This document shows positions 59,092-64,000 of a stretch of 64,000 nt of DNA, piece after piece. Made by a program: the position numbers and the translations under genes. Source of the DNA: Sessilibacter corallicola (lineage in GTDB: Bacteria > Pseudomonadota > Gammaproteobacteria > Pseudomonadales > Cellvibrionaceae); assembly GCF_021290925.1 (NCBI RefSeq), contig NZ_JAJSLX010000003.1, positions 1-64,000 of the forward strand. The letters are read 5' to 3'. The notes under the pieces were generated by a model. It did no database searches. It had not been told where the DNA came from and saw nothing but the letters and a program-made list of their open reading frames with translations. How positions within the stretch are numbered: position 1 is the stretch's first letter; each line of letters starts with the position of its first letter.

Positions 59092-61746
59092 ATGGGAAAA
59101 TCGTTAGTTATTGTTGAGTCCCCTGCAAAAGCCAAGACAATCAACAAATACTTAGGGAAGGACTACGTAGTAAAGTCGAGTGTCGGACACATTCGTGACC
59201 TTCCTACCAGTGGAAGTTCTAAAACACCTGTCGATCCGAAAGAGCGAGCAAGGCAAGCCGCAATTACACGGAAGCTTTCTCCTGAAGAAAAAGTCATTCA
59301 TAAACAGCGCAAGGCCAAAGAACAGCTCATCAAACGTATGGGTATTGACCCAGAAAACGATTGGGCCGCGCAGTACCAAATTCTTCCCAACAAAGAAAAC
59401 GTTGTTTCTGAGCTAAAATCTCTCGCAGATGACGCTGACACCATCTATCTCGCAACGGACTTGGATAGAGAAGGGGAAGCCATCGCCTGGCATTTACGCG
59501 AAGCTATCGGTGGTAATGAAGACCGCTATCGTCGAGTTGTGTTTAACGAAATCACCAAATCGGCCATTCAAGAAGCGTTCAAATCGCCTGGCCCACTCGA
59601 TATGAGCCGGGTAGAAGCGCAGCAATCTCGACGTTTTCTCGATCGAGTTGTGGGTTACATGGTGTCGCCGTTACTTTGGGAAAAAGTAGCGCGTGGTTTA
59701 TCAGCGGGTCGTGTTCAATCGGTTGCGGTAAAGCTGATCGTTGAACGTGAGAACGAGATTCGAGCGTTTATCCCAGAAGAATATTGGACGCTCTTTGCCG
59801 ACCTTAATAGCGCTGGCAACGACGCGATTCGTTTTGAAGTTAAAAAGTACGACGGGAAAAGCTATCGTCCGAAGAACAAAGAAGAATCGGATGAATCGGT
59901 TGCCCGATTGCAACCTGCCGAATACGTCGTAAGTAATCGCGAAGACAAGCCTACACAGTCGAAACCCTCGGCGCCCTACATCACCTCTACGCTTCAACAG
60001 GCGGCCAGTAACCGTTTAGGTTACGGTGTTAAAAAGACCATGACCATGGCTCAGCGTCTTTATGAGGCGGGCTATATCACCTACATGCGTACGGACTCTA
60101 CCAACCTCAGTAAAGAAGCGGTGGAATCTTGTCGAGATTACATTTTAGAGAACTACGGTAAAAAATATTTGCCTGAGTCACCCAACGTGTATTCCAGTAA
60201 AGAGGGTGCTCAAGAGGCGCATGAGGCGATACGACCGTCGAATGTCAGTGTTCAGCCAACCCAGCTAAAAGGCATGGAGCGCGACGCTGAGCGGCTCTAC
60301 GCGTTGATTTGGCAGCAGTTTGTTGCCTGTCAGATGCCTCCGGCCCAATACATCAGTACTGCCGTTGTCATCGAAACCGAAGGTTACGAGTTGCGTACAC
60401 GCGGCCGTGTGATCAAGTTTGACGGTTACCTTAAGGTTCAGCCGGTTGTTAGCAAAAAAGAAGAAGATCAGGTTCTGCCCGAAATTAAAGTGGGCGACAA
60501 GTTAGATTTGAAAAAGCTCGACCCGAGCCAACATTTTACAAAGCCACCTGCACGCTACAGCGAAGCCAGTTTAGTAAAAGAATTAGAAAAACGTGGCATT
60601 GGTCGACCCTCCACTTACGCGTCGATCATTTCTACCATTCAAGATCGCGGTTACGTTAAGGCCGAAAATCGCCGTTTCTACGCCGAGAAAATGGGCGATA
60701 TCGTTACAGAGCGCCTCCAAGAAAGCTTCCAGGAGTTGATGGACTACAGTTTCACCGCTCGAATGGAAGAAACGCTTGATGATGTCGCCGAAGGCAAAAT
60801 GAACTGGAAAAAAGTTCTCGACGATTTTTATCAAGATTTCACGTCCCATCTCGAAAAAGCGCAATCGCCCGACGGCGGTATGCGCGAAAACCAGCCGACG
60901 AATACCGACATCGAATGTTCGTCTTGCGGTCGCAATATGCAAATTCGCACCGGCAGCACGGGTGTTTTCCTCGGTTGTTCCGGTTACGCGCTGCCGCCCA
61001 AAGAGCGTTGCAAAAATACCATGAACTTGGTGTCTGGTGACGAAGCGGTGGATTCTGATAAAGACGAAGAAGCAGAATCTAAACTCTTGAGGGCTAAGCG
61101 CCGTTGTCCGATTTGTAACACCGCAATGGACAGCTACCTAATTGATGAAAGTCGCAAACTTCATATTTGTGGACGCAACCCTGATTGCTCCGGTTACGAA
61201 ATAGAGCAGGGCAGCTTTAAGATTAAGGGCTACGAAGGGCCGGTTCTTGAGTGTGATAAATGCGGTAGTGAGATGCAGCTGAAAACCGGTCGATTCGGTA
61301 AATATTTCGGTTGCACCAACGAAACCTGTAAAAACACTCGCAAACTGCTGAAAAGCGGAGAGCCTGCACCACCTAAAATGGACCCGGTACCGATGCCCGA
61401 GTTGGCCTGTCAAAAGGTGGACGACGTTTATGTCTTGCGTGATGGTGCGTCAGGTCTTTTTTTGGCTGCGAGTCAGTTTCCGAAAAATCGCGAAACACGA
61501 GCACCTTACATTGACGAGTTGCTGCCACACAAAGACGAAATCGATCCCAAGTACGCCTTTTTGTTCAGAGCGCCGGTCACCGATGGCGATGGCAATCGAA
61601 CCATTGTTCGCTACAGCAGAAAAACCAAAGAACAATACATTCAGACTGAAATAGAAGGTAAGGCAACAGGTTGGAAGGCGTTCTATGAAGGCGGTAAATG
61701 GGTTGTAACCGAAAAGTCTAAAAAAGCAGCTGCTAAGAAAAAGTAG
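59092..61746 (+). CDS. topA: DNA topoisomerase I
   Basis: Relaxes negative supercoils. The 884-residue protein starts with the Toprim motif [15 protein letters not shown]. The acid cluster is [13 protein letters not shown], the active-site Tyr is in [13 protein letters not shown], and three C-terminal zinc ribbons follow ([14 protein letters not shown]..., [13 protein letters not shown]..., [13 protein letters not shown]...). The extra basic linker after [10 protein letters not shown] is usual in Pseudomonas-type TopA. GAAGGATC precedes ATG 59092. The DUF6586 gene follows after 12 bases, as in Pseudomonas. Confidence 0.98.
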   Translation: MGKSLVIVESPAKAKTINKYLGKDYVVKSSVGHIRDLPTSGSSKTPVDPKERARQAAITRKLSPEEKVIHKQRKAKEQLIKRMGIDPENDWAAQYQILPNKENVVSELKSLADDADTIYLATDLDREGEAIAWHLREAIGGNEDRYRRVVFNEITKSAIQEAFKSPGPLDMSRVEAQQSRRFLDRVVGYMVSPLLWEKVARGLSAGRVQSVAVKLIVERENEIRAFIPEEYWTLFADLNSAGNDAIRFEVKKYDGKSYRPKNKEESDESVARLQPAEYVVSNREDKPTQSKPSAPYITSTLQQAASNRLGYGVKKTMTMAQRLYEAGYITYMRTDSTNLSKEAVESCRDYILENYGKKYLPESPNVYSSKEGAQEAHEAIRPSNVSVQPTQLKGMERDAERLYALIWQQFVACQMPPAQYISTAVVIETEGYELRTRGRVIKFDGYLKVQPVVSKKEEDQVLPEIKVGDKLDLKKLDPSQHFTKPPARYSEASLVKELEKRGIGRPSTYASIISTIQDRGYVKAENRRFYAEKMGDIVTERLQESFQELMDYSFTARMEETLDDVAEGKMNWKKVLDDFYQDFTSHLEKAQSPDGGMRENQPTNTDIECSSCGRNMQIRTGSTGVFLGCSGYALPPKERCKNTMNLVSGDEAVDSDKDEEAESKLLRAKRRCPICNTAMDSYLIDESRKLHICGRNPDCSGYEIEQGSFKIKGYEGPVLECDKCGSEMQLKTGRFGKYFGCTNETCKNTRKLLKSGEPAPPKMDPVPMPELACQKVDDVYVLRDGASGLFLAASQFPKNRETRAPYIDELLPHKDEIDPKYAFLFRAPVTDGDGNRTIVRYSRKTKEQYIQTEIEGKATGWKAFYEGGKWVVTEKSKKAAAKKK

Positions 61747-61758
61747 GTTATCGATTTT

Positions 61759-62355
61759 ATGTCGCCTGAGTATTCAATGCTGGTTAATCAGAAGTTATCT
61801 TTTGCAAAACTGATGGTTGGCGAGCTTGAACGTGATTTGCTTCCACAGTCTTCAAGCACCGAATCTCTTGAAAAATTTGCCGAAACCATTGCTAAGAATC
61901 GTCGTCTGTTTCAGGCGCGGTTCGAAGCGGTTATGCATCATTTAAGTGCTGCTTTTCAGTGTTACTTACATGAAATTAACGCGTTTGATGTCAGCGGTAA
62001 ATCGCCAACTGCTGAGTCTTCTCAGTTATTCGGAGTCATCGCAAATTTCAAAGTATTAATACAAGAGTCGTCTAATAATCCTGGATTAGAAGAGTTAAAG
62101 AACCTGTACCACAATCGAAATAGCGTTGTTCGTGTATTGGTGGATTTTAGCGAACTACTGACTCAGGAAGTACTGGAGTATCAGTTGCCCGATCAAACTC
62201 CTGACGCCAGTGCGCCGTTCGATAATATCATTGCTGTAGAATTATCGGATTCCCAAAATGAAACGTTTAAATTGACTTTGCAACAAATGGTTGGGTTTGT
62301 TGATGAATTACGAGAGCTGATTGCTAGTCAACGAGCAATGTCAGTTGAGCAGTAA
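61759..62355 (+). CDS. DUF6586 family protein
   Basis: A 198-residue, mostly helical protein that begins SPEYSMLVNQKLSFAKLMVGEL, the pattern of the DUF6586 protein found immediately downstream of topA in Pseudomonas. Function is unknown. It lies 12 bases after topA, so the two are co-transcribed. A strong terminator follows at 62,466-62,490. Its conserved place beside topA suggests a link to DNA topology or stress, but no activity is known. Confidence 0.85.
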   Translation: MSPEYSMLVNQKLSFAKLMVGELERDLLPQSSSTESLEKFAETIAKNRRLFQARFEAVMHHLSAAFQCYLHEINAFDVSGKSPTAESSQLFGVIANFKVLIQESSNNPGLEELKNLYHNRNSVVRVLVDFSELLTQEVLEYQLPDQTPDASAPFDNIIAVELSDSQNETFKLTLQQMVGFVDELRELIASQRAMSVEQ

Positions 62356-62465
62356 ATTTTTCAGAAAAGTTAACAATAAAAATGATATTGCTATTTAGCG
62401 AAGAGTATTTTTAAAAATACGTATAGTGATTTTTAATTGAAGTTATTTGTTTTGAAAATAAAAAA

Positions 62466-62490
62466 GGGCTTAATGAATAAGCCCTTTTTT
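62466..62490. terminator. bidirectional intrinsic terminator after the topA operon
   Basis: GGGCTTA-ATGAA-TAAGCCC, flanked by A5 and T6 runs, so it works on both strands: it ends the topA unit and the oppositely oriented dioxygenase gene. Confidence 0.85.
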
Positions 62491-62518
62491 ATTGCATAAG
62501 ATTAGATTGAGACCTAAT

Positions 62519-63316
62519 TTAAAGGTGTTTTTCAAATCCTAGCTTTCTTTTTACTTTATCGACGAAAGAGAATTCGAATTTTAATTCGTCTCTTTTACCA
62601 TCTTCGTCCAAAAATTGAGTGCTGTGAGCTTTAGATGCCTGATCTCCCTGGGCTGATGTGTAGTAATAAAGCGCTAGAGAAATGCGAGAACGATCTTCAG
62701 GGCAGTTCAGTGGAACTGGGTGCCCATGAAAGCTAGTTGAAGTGGTACTAAAAATTGCCATTCGATTGAACACAGGCAAAATTTTCTTTTGGCAAGCACA
62801 TTTTTTTTCATCCCAAAGCTCAAAATGACCGCCGTACTCTTCTTTCCAATTTTTGTTTAAATAAATAAGTACGTTTATTCGTCTTACCACATTCATGTGA
62901 CTGTGCTTGTTGAAGTCAACATGAACGCCAAGCTTTCCGCCTTTCGGGATTTTATGCAAGCCTGCGCCTGATAAGTACGGATCGGGTATTAACCCTTCAA
63001 TACCGGTTAAGTTTTCTAAGAAACGTAAAAAAGGCGCTGAATTTAGGTTGTGAATGAACGCTCTAGTAATAGGCTGCAAGTTGATGTCTTGATTCATCTG
63101 CAGCTTTTTCTCGTATTTTGATTCAAATTCGAGCCACTGCTTTTCACCTTCTTCAAATTCATCAATCACTGCATCCAGCAATTCAGGTGAAAAAAGATTA
63201 TCGTACACTCCGTGTGCAAAAGGCGCTGCGTTTTTATAATCCTCGGCTCTTGAGGACGCAAGTTCATTCAATGCGTCAATTGGAAGCATTTCATTGTGGT
63301 TCATCGTCGCTAGCAT
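62519..63316 (-). CDS. 2-oxoglutarate/Fe(II)-dependent oxygenase
   Basis: A 265-residue protein with the double-stranded beta-helix of prolyl-4-hydroxylase-like dioxygenases. The iron ligands are His and Asp in LGVHVDFNKH (about residue 140), with the second His in STSFHGHPVPL (about 200) and the 2-oxoglutarate-binding Arg in DRSRISLALYYY. Substrate is unknown; members hydroxylate proteins or small molecules. ATG 63316 has GGGAGAATT upstream. It stands alone between terminators. Confidence 0.87.
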   Translation of the reverse strand: MLATMNHNEMLPIDALNELASSRAEDYKNAAPFAHGVYDNLFSPELLDAVIDEFEEGEKQWLEFESKYEKKLQMNQDINLQPITRAFIHNLNSAPFLRFLENLTGIEGLIPDPYLSGAGLHKIPKGGKLGVHVDFNKHSHMNVVRRINVLIYLNKNWKEEYGGHFELWDEKKCACQKKILPVFNRMAIFSTTSTSFHGHPVPLNCPEDRSRISLALYYYTSAQGDQASKAHSTQFLDEDGKRDELKFEFSFVDKVKRKLGFEKHL

Positions 63317-63859
63317 TGAGAAATTCTCCCTATAAACAATGCATCAAAAACCATCGTGTTCAAATTTTTATTGGAACAAGTGCTCAATAGAAACCGTCAG
63401 CCTCAATCAGAGGAATAAATATTTCTAATAGCAAGTAAAGGTGTTGGATAAAGATTGCGTATGTTTACCCTGAACAGGTATGTGACTGAATCGTCATATA
63501 TAACTTGACGAAGTTAACAATAGCAACTTGACGCTTATCATACTCGTTTAGTACTGAGAGTCAAAATTTATACGAGTAAAATTTACAGTTACCTATTTGT
63601 GATTTGATTTTTACCAATAATTCAAATTAAAAGTCGCTGGTTTTTTATGAATCAGCCTTTCAAATGCAAAAAATTTCAAAAATAGAATATTAAATTATTA
63701 TTTTTATACCCTTTCATTGTTCGAGCAAAAACATCAGTTGTTGCTTTTTTAGCTTTTATTTATGGTTTAAACGTTAACAAAAAATAACAAAAAAGCCCCG
63801 GTAAATTAATTACCGGGGCTTTTTTGCGCTTAGTTTAAGGTTTTAAACAGTGTACTTTT
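63317..63859 (-). other. intergenic region with terminator
   Basis: No gene is seen. The region holds the leader of the dioxygenase gene at its left end and the terminator of the RND gene at 63,794-63,826. The rest is AT-rich with no clear motif. Confidence 0.5.
63794..63826. terminator. intrinsic terminator of the RND operon
   Basis: GCCCCGGTAA-ATTAA-TTACCGGGGC with A-runs and T-runs at the ends: a perfect 10-bp stem with a T6 tail on either strand. It lies just past the end of the partial RND gene. Confidence 0.9.
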
Positions 63860-64000
63860 TTATAACTCCGAAACCGGCGCGTTAGATTTTGTTATTAAAT
63901 TTTTATTTCTGTAAATTATTTTTTGAATTACCAAAAAGAAGATTGGTGTAAAGAATAATCCAAAGAAGGTAACGCCGATCATTCCAAAAAATACAGTAAT
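63860..64000 (-). CDS. RND efflux permease, C-terminal end only
   Basis: 47 codons, incomplete at the window edge. The frame reads ITVFFGMIGVTFFGLFFTPIFF, then VIQKIIYRN and a short hydrophilic tail. This is the last transmembrane helix of AcrB/MexB-type inner-membrane RND pumps, which exchange drugs for protons in a tripartite envelope complex. The stop is at 63,860-63,862, with a strong terminator beyond. The identity of the pump cannot be told from this end. Confidence 0.8.
   Translation of the reverse strand: MTVFFGMIGVTFFGLFFTPIFFLVIQKIIYRNKNLITKSNAPVSEL

Noticed and set aside
1-64000. tRNA, rRNA and CRISPR features
   Set aside because: No tRNA-like cloverleaf, rRNA block or regularly spaced direct repeats was found by eye. 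A weak TTCGAAT segment near 21,222 lacks the remaining stems.

Overview
The window looks like chromosome from a marine-type gammaproteobacterium of the Pseudomonadales/Oceanospirillales grade. The reasons are a topA followed by a DUF6586 gene as in Pseudomonas, an ackA-pta pair with the long BioD-like Pta, uvrB behind a gammaproteobacterial LexA box, CheV, Slt and Uup, moderate-to-low GC, and the end of an RND efflux permease. No rRNA, tRNA, CRISPR array or integrase gene was seen. The species cannot be named from this sequence.

Layout. (1) 1-396: end of an IS3-family insertion sequence, with orfA, a slippery A6G site and the first codons of orfB, running off the left edge. (2) About 400-6,700: a run of small plus-strand genes, many followed by an imperfect 50-100 bp inverted repeat that starts TAACAA and ends GTTAG, GTTATG or similar. 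This is the architecture of an integron gene-cassette array (attC sites), in a worn state, with frameshifted genes and collapsed sites. (3) 6.7-25.4 kb: an accessory region, nearly all plus strand, of small membrane proteins, VOC proteins, a GNAT, DUF6000, a MerR/GyrI regulator with its operator, an RDD protein, a truncated globin, a GyrI-like protein and lipoproteins. It has long AT-rich gaps, decayed genes, a recurring promoter-like element, and a strong candidate small RNA at 19,312-19,451. (4) 25.5-29 kb: ackA and pta on the minus strand. (5) 29.6-32.5 kb: a propeller-like protein, then a class 3 lipase and two small proteins. (6) 32.8-41 kb: a large alpha-2-macroglobulin overlapping pbpC (PBP1C), a periplasmic protection pair. 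(7) 41.5-45.4 kb: a GGDEF-EAL protein and uvrB. (8) 45.4-50.3 kb: a phosphatase of the tyrosine class, a membrane Ser/Thr kinase with a periplasmic formylglycine-type domain, a PP2C phosphatase and a double-FHA membrane protein. (9) 50.4-64 kb: housekeeping and signalling genes: a glutaredoxin-like protein, CheV-like, Slt, Uup, a flavodoxin-like protein, UspA, two membrane-anchored unknowns, TopA, DUF6586, a 2OG-Fe(II) oxygenase and a partial RND permease.

The genes group into acetate/acetyl-phosphate metabolism (ackA-pta), envelope protection and cell-wall turnover (alpha-2-macroglobulin, PBP1C, Slt), DNA topology and repair (TopA, UvrB) and phospho-signalling (kinase, PP2C, FHA, GGDEF-EAL, CheV). 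The left 25 kb is a mobile/accessory store. The points most worth following are the worn cassette array, the shared promoter-like element upstream of unrelated accessory genes, the structured RNA, the MerR-type 19-bp-spacer operator, and the kinase that appears to fuse PpkA-like and TagR-like parts.
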